Positions 52,562 through 62,284 of a stretch of 64,000 nt of DNA are shown here, piece after piece; positions within the stretch are counted from its first letter, which is position 1, and every line of letters starts with the position of its first letter. The notes under the pieces were generated by a model, which was not told the origin of the DNA, did no database searches, and was given only the letters and a program-made list of their open reading frames with translations. The stretch is from Microbacterium salitolerans (GTDB lineage Bacteria > Actinomycetota > Actinomycetes > Actinomycetales > Microbacteriaceae): contig NZ_JAHKSH010000005.1 in the NCBI RefSeq assembly GCF_019720895.1, positions 310,001 to 374,000 on the forward strand, read 5' to 3'. Position numbers and translations under genes: made by a program.

Positions 52562-53182
52562 TCACGTCACGGACTGAGCATTCACGGTCCAGCGCGCCGT
52601 GACCGTCTGCCCCTGCGCCGCGTTGCCCGTCGTGGCCGGCATCGTCACGGCGAAGCAGTAGGTCACGACGTTGCCCGCCGCCGCCTGGAGCTGCTGCGCC
52701 GCGGTGGCGCCTGTGGTGAGCGAAGAGCCGGTCGCGACGATCTTCGGCGCGGCGGCGAACGTGGTCGCGTTGCAGGTCGTGCCCGTGATCACAGCGACGC
52801 CGTACTGCAGGAACGCCCCCAGCCCTGTCCCATTCTCGGTCGCGGCCCCGAGAGTCGCCTGCCCGGCGACCGACGAGGCCGTCGTGCGCACGCTGAACGG
52901 CGCGTACACCGTGTCGCCCGGCGCCATGGCTCCCGGGGTCACCTGAAACGACAGCGCGGCCGCCTGGCCGCTCGAGGCATGCTCGGTGAAGGTGGTCCCG
53001 TCCGTTGCGCCCACGATCCCGAAGGTTCCTGCGGTGAACGTCGCCGTGGTGTGCTCCTGATCCGTCCACGCGGCAAGTGTCGCCGCCGCGCCGACGCCGA
53101 GGACGAGCCCGCCCGCGAGGAGCGCGCGCACGCGCCTCAGGAGAAGCGACCGGGAGCGACGTGCCTGCTCCCTCTTCGCCAT
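52562..53182 (-). CDS. SipW-dependent exported protein B
   Basis: 206 residues with the SipW-cognate signal: a basic N-terminus, LLAGGLVLGVGAAATLAAW, then TDQEHTTATFTAGTFGI, typical of TasA/camelysin-like proteins. The mature part is Ala/Thr-rich, predicted beta-sandwich, with two Cys near 141 and 176. It starts 1 bp after the stop of its paralog. In Bacillus, SipW substrates form biofilm fibres; whether that holds here is inference. Confidence 0.78.
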   Translation of the reverse strand: MAKREQARRSRSLLLRRVRALLAGGLVLGVGAAATLAAWTDQEHTTATFTAGTFGIVGATDGTTFTEHASSGQAAALSFQVTPGAMAPGDTVYAPFSVRTTASSVAGQATLGAATENGTGLGAFLQYGVAVITGTTCNATTFAAAPKIVATGSSLTTGATAAQQLQAAAGNVVTYCFAVTMPATTGNAAQGQTVTARWTVNAQSVT

Positions 53183-53183
53183 C

Positions 53184-53813
53184 TCAGCTCGCGTCGTCCG
53201 AGGTCGCCTGGAACTCCCACGTCGCCGTCGCCGTCGCCCCCTGCGTCAGCTCTTCCGAAGCTTCGACGGCGAAGCAGAGGTGCACGGGGACTCCCGCGAC
53301 GGCCGTGTCGTCGTCATGGACGAGGTCGGCAGTCGCGGCGGCCGCCGTGTTCTCGTCGAGCCCGGCGCCCGTGCCGAGCACCGTTCCTGCGGCGATCGTG
53401 GTGGCGTCGCACGTCTCGCCGACGCCGATGGCCGCCACATCGTACGCGTACTCCGCCACGTCTCCCGTGCCGGTGATGCCGTTCATCGCCAGCGTCCCCG
53501 AGACCGTCGTCGGTGCGTCGACGCGCACGAAGAACGAGTCGTAGGCGATCTCGCCCGGCACCATGCTCGAGGTGTCGGCGACGTACTCGACGGTGTCGAG
53601 CTGCTGGGCGGTCGCGGCCGTGTCGTGCTCGGCGTACGCGTCGGTCCCGCCGTTGTCGAGGGATCCCTCGATGTTGAAGGATCCGGCCGCGAACGTTCCT
53701 GTCGCGAACTCGGAGTCGTTCCAATTCGCCAGTGTGATGGCGGCTCCGACGCCGACGACGGTGCCGCCGGCGAGGACCGCAAGGATCTTGCGACGTGTGG
53801 TGGTAGTGGCCAT
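53184..53813 (-). CDS. SipW-dependent exported protein A
   Basis: 209 residues. The SipW-type signal is clear: TTRRKILAVLAGGTVVGVGAAITLANWNDSEF followed in turn by ATGTFAAGSFNIEG, in pieces typical of the class. The mature domain (about 175 residues) is acidic and beta-rich with two Cys. ATG at 53813 has GGGGA upstream; the ATG at 53825 would add four residues. First gene of the operon. Probable structural surface protein. Confidence 0.78.
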   Translation of the reverse strand: MATTTTRRKILAVLAGGTVVGVGAAITLANWNDSEFATGTFAAGSFNIEGSLDNGGTDAYAEHDTAATAQQLDTVEYVADTSSMVPGEIAYDSFFVRVDAPTTVSGTLAMNGITGTGDVAEYAYDVAAIGVGETCDATTIAAGTVLGTGAGLDENTAAAATADLVHDDDTAVAGVPVHLCFAVEASEELTQGATATATWEFQATSDDAS

Positions 53814-53934
53814 GTGAGTCCCCATACTCTCGGCAAGCAGTCCGGCACGGTCGTGCGACCGCGATATCTCGGTAGAGAGACTGTCAGTCATCGACGGGAC
53901 ACACAAGAGGTTCGCCGAGGGGTACCGGGAACGA

Positions 53935-53969
53935 CGAACGCCCCGTCGCACAGGGCGACGGGGCGTTCG
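53935..53969 (-). terminator. Terminator of the rplK-rplA unit
   Basis: 15-bp perfect stem (53935-53949 with 53955-53969) and a 5-nt loop, 20 bp after the rplA stop. Confidence 0.78.
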
Positions 53970-53988
53970 AGGAACCCGGAGGGCTGAC

Positions 53989-54687
53989 TCAGACGGCGGC
54001 TGCGATCGAGCTGACGTCGAGCGGGATGCCGGGACCGAACGTGGTCGACACCGTGCCCTTCTGGATGTAGCGACCCTTGGCGCTGGCCGGCTTCAGACGG
54101 ACGACCTCGTCGAGGGCGGCCGCGATGTTCTCGTCGAGCTTGTCGAGGTCGAACGAGGACTTGCCCACGATGAAGTGCAGGTTGGCGTGCTTGTCGACGC
54201 GGAAGTCGATCTTGCCGCCCTTGATCTCCTCGACCGCCTTGGCGGGGTTCGGGGTGACCGTTCCCGTCTTGGGGTTCGGCATGAGACCACGGGGGCCGAG
54301 GACCTTGCCGAGGCGTCCGACCTGACCCATGAGCTCCGGAACGGCGACAGCCGCGTCGAAGTCGGTCCAGCCGTCGGCGACGCGCTGGATGAGCTCGGCG
54401 CCGCCGACCTCGTCCGCACCCGCGGCGATCGCGGCCTCAGCGGCCGGCCCGTTCGCGAACACGATGACCTTGGCGGTCTTGCCCGTGCCGTGCGGGAGCA
54501 TGACGGTGCCGCGCACCATCTGGTCGGCCTTGCGCGGGTCGACTGCGAGCTTCAGCGCGACCTCGACGGTCGAGTCGAACTTCTTCGAGCCGGTCTCCTT
54601 GGCGAGCGCGACGGCCTCGGTGGGCGTGTAGAACTTGCCCTCTTCGAGCTTCGCGACCGCGGCGGTGTAAACCTTGGACTTTGCCAT
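53989..54687 (-). CDS. rplA: Ribosomal protein L1
   Basis: 232 residues. It binds 23S rRNA at the E-site stalk. [29 protein letters not shown] and the C-terminal rRNA-binding segments are invariant in L1. It lies 13 bp after rplK and is followed by a terminator. Confidence 0.98.
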   Translation of the reverse strand: MAKSKVYTAAVAKLEEGKFYTPTEAVALAKETGSKKFDSTVEVALKLAVDPRKADQMVRGTVMLPHGTGKTAKVIVFANGPAAEAAIAAGADEVGGAELIQRVADGWTDFDAAVAVPELMGQVGRLGKVLGPRGLMPNPKTGTVTPNPAKAVEEIKGGKIDFRVDKHANLHFIVGKSSFDLDKLDENIAAALDEVVRLKPASAKGRYIQKGTVSTTFGPGIPLDVSSIAAAV

Positions 54688-54700
54688 CTTCGTTATCCCC

Positions 54701-55132
54701 TCAGCCCTCGACCGTGATGCCCATGGAGCGGGCGGTGCCGGCGATGATCTTCGACGCGGCCTCGAGGTCGTTCGAGTTCAGGTCGGGCTCCTTGGTCTTG
54801 GCGATCTCCTCGACCTGAGCCTTCGTGATCTTGCCGACCTTGACGGTGTGCGGCGTGGCCGAACCGCTCTTGAGGCCCGCGGCCTTCTTGATGAGCTCGA
54901 CGGCCGGCGGCGTCTTCAGGATGAACGTGAAGCTGCGGTCCTCGTAGACGGTGATCTCGACGGGGACGACGTTGCCGCGCTGCTGCTCGGTCGCGGCGTT
55001 GTACGCCTTGCAGAACTCCATGATGTTGACGCCGTGCTGACCCAGGGCAGGGCCGATCGGCGGCGCCGGGTTGGCCTGGCCGGCCTGGATCTGGAGCTTG
55101 ATGAAGCCCGAGACCTTCTTCTTCGGTGCCAT
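54701..55132 (-). CDS. rplK: Ribosomal protein L11
   Basis: 143 residues; binds the GTPase-associated centre of 23S r[26 protein letters not shown] is cut here to its key part [20 protein letters not shown], and the C-terminal [20 protein letters not shown] is standard. The start at 55132 gives the usual MAPKKKV; an upstream in-frame ATG adds eight unsupported residues. Confidence 0.98.
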
Positions 55133-55279
55133 TGCGTTTCCTTTCTTCGAACACACGCCGTGTGCGTGCGCTCTCCCACACCTGAAGAGGGTGTGGTGGC
55201 TGGTGGCGCGCTGAGGCGCGCAAACTCAGACATTATGCCTGAGCAGGCTGGAGAACTCCAGAGGATCCGACGAATCGGA

Positions 55280-56263
55280 TCAGACCATCTTGGTGACCTG
55301 ATCGAACGACAGCTCGACGGGCGTCTCGCGCTCGAAGAGCGACACGAGCACGGTGAGCTTGCCGCTCGCCGGGCTGATCTCGTTGATCGTTCCCGGCAGG
55401 CCCGCGAACGAGCCGTCCTTGATCGTGATCGTCTCGCCGATCTCGAAGTCGATCTCGGCGGGGATCGAACGCTGCGCGTTCGTCTGCTTGGCCTTCTGAT
55501 CGCCGGCGGCTGCCTTCTCGGCCTCCTTGATCTCGGCGAGCGGCTTGAGCATGTTGAACGCCTCTTCGAAGCGCAGCGGCGTCGGGTTGTGCGCGTTGCC
55601 GACGAAGCCCGTGACGCCCGGCGTGTGACGCACGACCGACCAGGTGTCCTCGTTCAGCTCCATGCGCACGAGCACGTAGCCCGGGATGCGCACGCGCGTG
55701 ACCATCTTGCGCTGGCCGTTCTTGACCTCGACGACATCTTCCATCGGCACCTCGACCTGGTAGATGTCCTCTTCGACCTCGAGCGTCTGCTTGCGCTGCT
55801 CGATGTTGGTCTTCACCTTGCGCTCGAAGCCCGCGTAGGAGTGGATCACGTACCACTTGCCCTCGAGCGAGCGCAGCTCAGCACGGAACTCCGCGTACGG
55901 GTCCTCGTCCTCGGCCGGAGCGTCAGTCGTCTCCTCGACCTCGGCGGTCGCTTCGGCCTCGGCGGGAGCCTCCGCACCCTCCTGGGCCTCGTCGTTCAGG
56001 ACGTCGGCCGCGGCCTCGACCTCTGCGGTCTCGTCGATGTTGAGTGCGTCGTTCACGATCGCATCTGCCTCCGGGTCTGCGATGGAGATTTCTTCGCTGT
56101 CGACGAAGCCGCTGCCGTCATCGACATGCATGGCCTTGTGCTCGGCGGTCTCGCTCGCCTGCTCGCTGCTCGCGAGCGTGTTGCCCGTCTGGGCCTCGTC
56201 TTCTTCGCTCGACTGCTCGGCCGAGGGGGCCCAGTCTGCGTCGTCGAGATGCTTCTCAGACAC
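55280..56263 (-). CDS. nusG: Transcription termination/antitermination protein NusG with acidic N-terminal extension
   Basis: 327 residues. The NGN domain begins near residue 135 (KWYVIHSYAGFERKVKTNIE), followed by the KOW domain near 275-325 (GETITIKDGSFAGLPGTI). About 130 acidic, Ala/Glu-rich residues precede the core; E. coli NusG (about 180) lacks this, although actinobacterial NusG often has an extension. It couples RNA polymerase with Rho and ribosomes. It lies 16 bp after secE. Confidence 0.96.
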   Translation of the reverse strand: MSEKHLDDADWAPSAEQSSEEDEAQTGNTLASSEQASETAEHKAMHVDDGSGFVDSEEISIADPEADAIVNDALNIDETAEVEAAADVLNDEAQEGAEAPAEAEATAEVEETTDAPAEDEDPYAEFRAELRSLEGKWYVIHSYAGFERKVKTNIEQRKQTLEVEEDIYQVEVPMEDVVEVKNGQRKMVTRVRIPGYVLVRMELNEDTWSVVRHTPGVTGFVGNAHNPTPLRFEEAFNMLKPLAEIKEAEKAAAGDQKAKQTNAQRSIPAEIDFEIGETITIKDGSFAGLPGTINEISPASGKLTVLVSLFERETPVELSFDQVTKMV

Positions 56264-56279
56264 GTCTTGCCTCTTTCGT

Positions 56280-56543
56280 TTAGCTCGGAACGCCGAAGAC
56301 GACGTTCACCACCCACGAGAAGACGGTGTCGAGACCCAGAATCAACGCCATCATGACGACGACGAAGCCCAGCACGACGCTCGTGAACTTGATGAGCTCC
56401 TTGCGGGTCGGCGTCACCACCTTGCGGAGTTCTGCCATGACCTCACGGAAGAAGATCACGATACGGGCGAAGAAGTTCGGCTTCTTCGCGGCGTTCGCGC
56501 CTCCTGCGGCGGCGGACATGCCGCCGGCTGCATCCTGAGCCAT
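56280..56543 (-). CDS. secE: Preprotein translocase subunit SecE
   Basis: 87 residues, one C-terminal membrane helix (about 55-82) preceded by FFREVMAELRKVVTPTRKELI, the conserved amphipathic SecE clamp. The N-terminal 25 residues are Gly/Ala-rich. It stabilises SecY. Standard position between tRNA-Trp and nusG. Confidence 0.95.
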   Translation of the reverse strand: MAQDAAGGMSAAAGGANAAKKPNFFARIVIFFREVMAELRKVVTPTRKELIKFTSVVLGFVVVMMALILGLDTVFSWVVNVVFGVPS

Positions 56544-56579
56544 TCGTCACCTTTCGTGAGTCAGCGTGCCGCTGACGCG

Positions 56580-56652
<73 letters not shown>

Positions 56653-56797
56653 AGAGATCCTGCGATCTCGAGGTGTTCACCGCGCTCGTCACTGAGACCG
56701 GAGGCGCAGTGAATGATGCAGTGAACAACTGCTCTATCGATCATACGGCATGGAAAACGAGGAGGCGAACCGGGCAGGGATCCGCGCGTGGCGCCGG

Positions 56798-57583
56798 TCA
56801 GCTGGCGACGCGCGCCAGGAATGCGCGCGTGCGCTCGTGCTGCGGATCGTCGATGACCTGCGCCGGCGGCCCCTGCTCGACGACGACACCGTCGGCCATG
56901 AACACGACGCGATCGCACACCTCGCGTGCGAAGCCCATCTCGTGCGTGACGACGATCATCGTCATCCCGTTGTCGGCGAGCTGACGCATGACCGCGAGCA
57001 CCTCACCCACGAGCTCGGGATCGAGAGCGCTCGTCGGCTCGTCGAACAGCATGACCTTGGGCTTCATCGCGAGGGCGCGTGCGATCGCGACGCGCTGCTG
57101 CTGGCCGCCGGACAGCTGCGATGGGTAGACGTCGGCGCGATGCGCGAGGCCGACCTGCTCGAGCAGCGCGAGCGCCTCCGCGCGCACCTCGCCCCGGGGC
57201 CGCCCGAGGACGCGGATCGGCGCCTCGCACACGTTCTCGAGGGCCGTCATGTGACCGAACAGGTTGAAGCGCTGGAACACCATGCCGAGGTCGCGGCGCC
57301 GCTGGGCGACCTCCTTGGGGCGGAGCTCGTAGAGGCGCCCCTTGTGCTCGCGATAGCCGACGAGGACGCCGTCGACGCGGATCTCGCCCGCGTCGAGCTC
57401 CTCGAGGTGGTTGATGCAGCGCAGCAGGGTCGATTTGCCGGATCCGGACGGACCGAGGATGCCGACGACCTCGCCGGCGCGCACCTCGAGGTCGATGTCG
57501 CGCAGGACCTCGGTGTGACCGAAGGACTTGCCGACGTGGGAGATCGTGACGAGCGGCTCCGCCGCGGGGGTCGTCGTGCTCAC
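56798..57583 (-). CDS. Polar amino-acid-type ABC transporter ATPase
   Basis: 261 residues, GlnQ/HisP-like. Walker [10 protein letters not shown] (about 40), Q-loop VFQRFNLF, signature [16 protein letters not shown], Walker [14 protein letters not shown] and switch His VVTHEM are all canonical. GTG start at 57583 overlaps the permease stop by 4 bp. Last gene of the operon containing agmatine deiminase and amidase genes. Confidence 0.93.
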   Translation of the reverse strand: MSTTTPAAEPLVTISHVGKSFGHTEVLRDIDLEVRAGEVVGILGPSGSGKSTLLRCINHLEELDAGEIRVDGVLVGYREHKGRLYELRPKEVAQRRRDLGMVFQRFNLFGHMTALENVCEAPIRVLGRPRGEVRAEALALLEQVGLAHRADVYPSQLSGGQQQRVAIARALAMKPKVMLFDEPTSALDPELVGEVLAVMRQLADNGMTMIVVTHEMGFAREVCDRVVFMADGVVVEQGPPAQVIDDPQHERTRAFLARVAS

Positions 57584-58518
57584 TTGGCCTGCTCCTTCAC
57601 GGTGTCGATGGCGCCGGTGCCGACGTCCGGCTCGGTGCGGGGCGTCGACCGGAACGCGACCATGCGCGACAGCCAGCCCTCCCGCTTCGGCGCGTCCTTC
57701 GCGAACCGGCGCTCGAGCCAGGCCTGCAGCACGCTCGCCACCGAGGTCAGCGCGAGGTACCAGACGCTCGCGACCAGCAGCATCTCCATGAGGCTGAAGT
57801 CGGCGGCGCCGATCTGGCGGGCGCGGTAGAGGAGATCCCCCGCGCCGATGACCGACACGAGCGAGGTCTCCTTGAGCAGCGTCACGACCTCGTTGCCCGT
57901 CGGCGGGAGGATCGCGCGCATCGCCTGCGGCAGGATGATGCGCCGCAGCGTCTGCCCCGGCGTCATGCCGAGCGCACCGGCGGCCTCGTGCTGGCCCGTG
58001 TCGACCGAGAGCAGCCCGCCGCGCACGATCTCGGACATGTACGCCGCCTCGTTCAGCGTGAGCGCGATGAGCGCCGCGACGAAGGGCGAGATCGTGTTGA
58101 GCGGGACGCTGAACTCGCCGAAGCCGAGGGAGGGGATGAACAGCGCGAGGTTGAACCAGATGAGGATCTGCACGAGCAGCGGCGTGCCGCGGAAGACCCA
58201 CACGAACAGCCACGCGACGGTCGTCAGGACCGGGTTGCCCGACACGCGCATGACGGCGATCACGATGCCGAGGACGACGCCGAGGATCATGGCCACGACC
58301 GTCAGCACGACGGTCACGAGGGTGCCCTCGAGGATCGCCGTCGCGCCGACGCGAGAGAAGATGACGTCCCAGCGGATCACGCTGTGCTCGACGACCTGCC
58401 AGACGAGCAGTGCGGCGAGGACGGCGAGGACGAAGACGCCGGCCCACTGGCCGTAGTGGCGCACGGGGACGACCTTGCGCGGGGCTTCTGCCCGCGGCGG
58501 CGTGCTGGTGTCGGTCAT
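57580..58518 (-). CDS. Polar amino-acid-type ABC permease
   Basis: 312 residues. The HisM/GlnP-type core includes [14 protein letters not shown] and the EAA loop [24 protein letters not shown] (about 175-200). About 25 polar residues precede the first helix and a 45-residue polar tail follows the last. It is the only permease in the operon, so a homodimer is expected. Confidence 0.92.
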   Translation of the reverse strand: MTDTSTPPRAEAPRKVVPVRHYGQWAGVFVLAVLAALLVWQVVEHSVIRWDVIFSRVGATAILEGTLVTVVLTVVAMILGVVLGIVIAVMRVSGNPVLTTVAWLFVWVFRGTPLLVQILIWFNLALFIPSLGFGEFSVPLNTISPFVAALIALTLNEAAYMSEIVRGGLLSVDTGQHEAAGALGMTPGQTLRRIILPQAMRAILPPTGNEVVTLLKETSLVSVIGAGDLLYRARQIGAADFSLMEMLLVASVWYLALTSVASVLQAWLERRFAKDAPKREGWLSRMVAFRSTPRTEPDVGTGAIDTVKEQAK

Positions 58519-58531
58519 GATGCCTTTCGCG

Positions 58532-59428
58532 TCACTCCGCGCCGTTGACCGTGATCTCGTCGAGCGCGCCGAGCGAGACGTCCCAGCCCTCGAGGATCTC
58601 GCCGTACGTGCCGTCGTCGACGAGCGACTGCAGCGCGGCCTGGAAGGCGTCGCGCAGCTCGTCGTCGCCCTTCGCGAAGACGAACCCGAGCGGCTCGCCG
58701 CTGATCGACTCCGTGTTCGCGACCTCGAACGCGGCTCCGTCCTGGATCTGCGCCGCGTTGTAGACGCCGACGGCCTCCTGCGTGAGCGTCGCCGACGCGC
58801 GACCCACCTGCACCTGTGTGAGGGCCTCGGTGTCGGTCTGCTGGGTGAGGATGTCGATCTCGTCCTCCGCGCAGGACGCCTCGTTCTCAGCCTCGAGAAG
58901 CGCCTGCTGCGACGTGTCGACGAGCACCGAGACCGTGAGACCGCAGAGGTCGCCCATCTCCGCGATGTCGTCGGGGTTGCCGGCCGGGACGATGATCGCC
59001 TGGTCGGCCGAGAAGTAGTCGACGAAGTCGTAGTTCGCCTGGCGCTCGACCGAGTCGGTCACGCCCGCGACGACGAGGTCGTAGCGCTCGGAGTCGAGCG
59101 AGGGCAGCAGCGTGTCGAAGGCGACGTTGTCGAGCTCGTAGTCGAGGCCGAGCTTGGCGGCCGCCGCCTCCAGAAGGTCGATGTCGAGCCCCTGGATGGT
59201 CTCGCCGTCCGCCGTGTCGACGAACTCGTACGGCGGGTACTGCGCCTCGGTGCCGACCGAGACGGATCCGGCCTCGCGGACGTCGTCGGGAAGGAGAGCG
59301 GCGAGATCCTCGTCGACGGCGACGTCGGGAGTCTCGGGCGCCTCCTCGGCGGAGGACGAGCAGCCGGCCGCGAGGGCGACCGTCAGGGCGATGCCGCCCA
59401 GGGCGAGGGGAAGACGGGATGAGCGCAT
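58532..59428 (-). CDS. Amino-acid/amine-binding lipoprotein of the ABC importer
   Basis: 298 residues with lipobox LAAGCSSS and the SBP_bac_3 fold: SVSVGTEAQYPPYEFVDT, GLDIDLLEAAAAKLGL and DLVVAGVTDSVERQANYDF. Two mature Cys (about 171 and 188) could form a disulfide. It lies 60 bp after the amidase gene. Ligand inferred to be an amino acid, amide or guanidino/amine compound. Confidence 0.88.
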   Translation of the reverse strand: MRSSRLPLALGGIALTVALAAGCSSSAEEAPETPDVAVDEDLAALLPDDVREAGSVSVGTEAQYPPYEFVDTADGETIQGLDIDLLEAAAAKLGLDYELDNVAFDTLLPSLDSERYDLVVAGVTDSVERQANYDFVDYFSADQAIIVPAGNPDDIAEMGDLCGLTVSVLVDTSQQALLEAENEASCAEDEIDILTQQTDTEALTQVQVGRASATLTQEAVGVYNAAQIQDGAAFEVANTESISGEPLGFVFAKGDDELRDAFQAALQSLVDDGTYGEILEGWDVSLGALDEITVNGAE

Positions 59429-59488
59429 TCCTCTATCTTCTGCCCTGTCACCTGGGGAGATGCCAGACGACGCGCCCGTAATCCCGTG

Positions 59489-61186
59489 TCACCCGAGCGG
59501 CGGCGTGCGCGGGGGTGCGACGCGGCGCTCCCCCGTCTGCTCGAATGCGAGGCCGAGCTGCAGCAGCGCGGTGTCGTCGTAGGCGCGGCCCGCGAACGTG
59601 AGCCCCACGGGCATGCCGGTGTCGGCCATGGATCCCATCGGCACCGTGACCGTCGGGATGCCCAGGTGGCGGATCGCCAGATTGCCGTTCGCGACCCAGA
59701 CCCCGTTGCGCCAGCCGAGGTCGGCGGATGCGGGGTCCACATCCATGTCGGCACGCCCGATATCGGCCATCGCGGGGAAGACGACGGCGTCGAGGCCGCG
59801 CTCGTCCATCCACTCCTCGAGGTCGACGCGGCGCGTCTCCTCGAGGCCGCGCACCCCCGCCGCGAGCTCGGGGATGTCCGTCATGTCGGCGACGGCGTGC
59901 GCTCGCACGTGAGCCGGATAGGTCGCGATGTCGTCGTCGAAGCCCGTGTAGCGATCGGGCAGCGCCCCATCGGGATGCGGGAAGATCTGCGCCCCGTCGA
60001 CGCCGGCCAGCGACGGGATCCGCGGATCGCCGTTCGCGCGGAGGAAGTCGTCCCAGCCCCATGCGGAGAGGTCGACGATCTCGCGGCGCAGGTAGTCCGC
60101 CGAGACGAGGCCGCGCGTCGCGATCGCCGGCGCGCCCGGGCGATCGCCCTCGTAGTTCGACACGACAGGAAAGTCGACCTCGACCACGGTCGCACCGGCT
60201 GCCTCGAGGTCGGCGCGCGCCGCCTGCCACAGCGCGATGACGGAGTCGCGCGTCTCGATGCGCTGGCCGGTCGGGCCGCCGATCCCGGTCGCGCCCGCGG
60301 TGCCGGCATCGGGATCCGCGTTCACGTACATCCGCGGCACACCGAGCGTCGCACCACGGAGGTCTCCCGTGAGCCCGCCATAGGAGGCGGGGCGCACGCG
60401 CGACGCGGCGGGGATCTCGACCCAGGGCTGCGTGCGCCAGAAGTCCCCCCGCGCATCCGCGTCGTCGCCGACGACGACGTCGAGGACGGCGAGCATATCG
60501 GCCATCGTGCGCGTGTGCGGGACGACGACGTCCATCGTGGGCACGAGCGGCCAGTTGCCGCGCACCGAGATGACCCCGCGCGAGGGCGTGTACGCGCACA
60601 GGGCGTTGCACGAAGCCGGGGCGCGCCCGCTCGACCAGGTCTCCTCGGCGAGTCCGAAGGCCGCGAAGCTCGCGGCCGTCGCCGTCCCTGATCCGTTGGA
60701 CGATCCGGAGGCGAAGGCCGACGTGAGGTATTCGGCGCTGTACGGGCTCTCGGCCCGGCCGTAGAGCCCGCGCTGCATGCCCCCGTTCGCCATCGGCGGC
60801 ATGTTCGTGAGCCCCAGGCAGATGGCGCCGCCCTCCCGCAGCCGCTCGATCGCGAACGCGTCGCGGCGCGCGACGAGATCGGCGAACGCCGGGCTGCCGG
60901 CGGCGGCCGTGAGGCCGGCGACGAGGTAGCTGTCCTTCGCCGTGTACGGGATCCCGTCGAGCGGCCCGCGCAGGGCGCCCGCGGCGCGGCGGGCGTCGGA
61001 GGCCTCCGCCTCGGCGCGCGCGTCGGGGTTGCGGACGACGACGGCGTTGAGGGCGGTCGGCGTCCCGGCCGCGTCGTAGGCGTCGATCCGCGCCTCGTAC
61101 GCGCGGACGAGGTCGACGGCGGTCGCGCGCCCCGATGCGAGCGCCTCCTGCAGATCAGCGATGGTCGCCTCGGTCACCTCGATCAT
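59489..61186 (-). CDS. Amidase-signature family hydrolase
   Basis: 565 residues. The catalytic Lys is in PYTAKDSYLV (about 87), and the Ser-rich signature in [21 protein letters not shown] with the nucleophile region EETWSSGRAPAS (about 190). The canonical GTDTGGS loop is replaced by EETWSSG. It hydrolyses a C-N amide bond; the substrate is unknown. The ATG overlaps the agmatine deiminase stop by 4 bp, suggesting that it acts in the same pathway, possibly on N-carbamoylputrescine. Confidence 0.82.
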   Translation of the reverse strand: MIEVTEATIADLQEALASGRATAVDLVRAYEARIDAYDAAGTPTALNAVVVRNPDARAEAEASDARRAAGALRGPLDGIPYTAKDSYLVAGLTAAAGSPAFADLVARRDAFAIERLREGGAICLGLTNMPPMANGGMQRGLYGRAESPYSAEYLTSAFASGSSNGSGTATAASFAAFGLAEETWSSGRAPASCNALCAYTPSRGVISVRGNWPLVPTMDVVVPHTRTMADMLAVLDVVVGDDADARGDFWRTQPWVEIPAASRVRPASYGGLTGDLRGATLGVPRMYVNADPDAGTAGATGIGGPTGQRIETRDSVIALWQAARADLEAAGATVVEVDFPVVSNYEGDRPGAPAIATRGLVSADYLRREIVDLSAWGWDDFLRANGDPRIPSLAGVDGAQIFPHPDGALPDRYTGFDDDIATYPAHVRAHAVADMTDIPELAAGVRGLEETRRVDLEEWMDERGLDAVVFPAMADIGRADMDVDPASADLGWRNGVWVANGNLAIRHLGIPTVTVPMGSMADTGMPVGLTFAGRAYDDTALLQLGLAFEQTGERRVAPPRTPPLG

Positions 61187-62217
61187 CGCGACGCCTCCGG
61201 CTGCTGCTGCGTGATGCAGTGGATCCCGCCACCGCGGGCGAAGATCTCGCGCGCGTCCACCGTCACGACGGTGCGGCCCGGGTACACGCGACCGAGGATC
61301 TCCCGCGCACGGGCGTCGGCTGCGGGCTCGCCGAACCCGCAGGCGATGACGCCGCCGTTCACGACGAGGTGGTTGATGTAGCTCCAGTCGACGAACCCCT
61401 CGGCGTCGCGGAGCGTGTCGGGCGCGGGCAGGTCGACGATCTCGAACGACCGCCCTCGCGCGTCCGTCGACTCGGCCAGATGTCCGCGGAGCATCGCCAT
61501 GACGGCGTGATCGGGGTGCACGGGGTCGCGCTGCGCGTGCAGCAGCAGCGTGCCGGGCGCGGGCAGCGTCGCGACGATGTCGACATGGCCGCGCGTGCCG
61601 AACTCCTCGTAGTCGCGCGTGAGGCCGCGTGGGAGCCACACGGTGCGCGCGGCGCCGAGCGTGTGGGCGAACTCGGCCTCGATCTGCGCCCTCTCGACGC
61701 CGGGGTTCCGACGCGGATCCCGCTGGACCGTCTCGGTGGCGAGCACGGTCCCCTCACCGTCGACGTGGATCCCCCCGCCCTCGTTGACGAGGTCGGAGCT
61801 CACGATCTCGGCGCCGGCGGCGCGGGCGACGACGCGCGCGTGGTCGGCGGAGCGGTGCCAGTCGGCCCACGAGGCGTCGCCCCAGCCGTTGAAGACCCAG
61901 TCGACGGCGCCCAGCACGCCGGGGCGCTCGTCGTCGACGACGAAGGTCGGGCCGCTGTCGCGCAGCCAGAACTCGCCCACGGGCGTCTCGAGGAGCTCGA
62001 TGCGACCCCCCAGCATGCGCCGCGCGCGCGACATCTCGTCGGGATCGACGAGCATCGTCACGGGCTCGAACTCGGCGACGGCGTGCGCGACGGCCGTCCA
62101 CGCGGCGTACCCGGCCTCGCGCTCGGCGCTCGTGGCGCCGAGGGTCGCACCCTCACGCGGGAACGCCATCCAGGTGCGCTCGTGTCGCTCGGTCTCTGCG
62201 GGCATCCGCCAGGTCAT
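61183..62217 (-). CDS. aguA: Agmatine deiminase / peptidyl-arginine deiminase-family protein
   Basis: 344 residues. It converts agmatine to N-carbamoylputrescine and ammonia. The pentein-fold markers are ERTWMAFP, LLETPVGEFWLRDSGPTFV, NEGGGIHVDGEG and the catalytic Cys in GGGIHCITQQQP near the C-terminus. It is coupled to the amidase gene; a 20-bp palindrome lies 17 bp upstream of its start. The nitrilase-type AguB usually found with AguA is absent here. Confidence 0.85.
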   Translation of the reverse strand: MTWRMPAETERHERTWMAFPREGATLGATSAEREAGYAAWTAVAHAVAEFEPVTMLVDPDEMSRARRMLGGRIELLETPVGEFWLRDSGPTFVVDDERPGVLGAVDWVFNGWGDASWADWHRSADHARVVARAAGAEIVSSDLVNEGGGIHVDGEGTVLATETVQRDPRRNPGVERAQIEAEFAHTLGAARTVWLPRGLTRDYEEFGTRGHVDIVATLPAPGTLLLHAQRDPVHPDHAVMAMLRGHLAESTDARGRSFEIVDLPAPDTLRDAEGFVDWSYINHLVVNGGVIACGFGEPAADARAREILGRVYPGRTVVTVDAREIFARGGGIHCITQQQPEASR

Positions 62218-62233
62218 GTGCTGCTCCTCGCTT

Positions 62234-62253
62234 TATTGATCGCATGATCAATA
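62234..62253 (-). promoter_or_regulatory. Palindromic operator candidate upstream of aguA
   Basis: Perfect inverted repeat TATTGATC-GCAT-GATCAATA, the most AT-rich stretch in the 67-bp gap between the amidohydrolase and aguA genes. It is the kind of site bound by a GntR- or TetR-type regulator; no such gene is visible. Confidence 0.5.
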
Positions 62254-62284
62254 GTGTCGATTGTGCCGTGAACTCCGGACGAGA

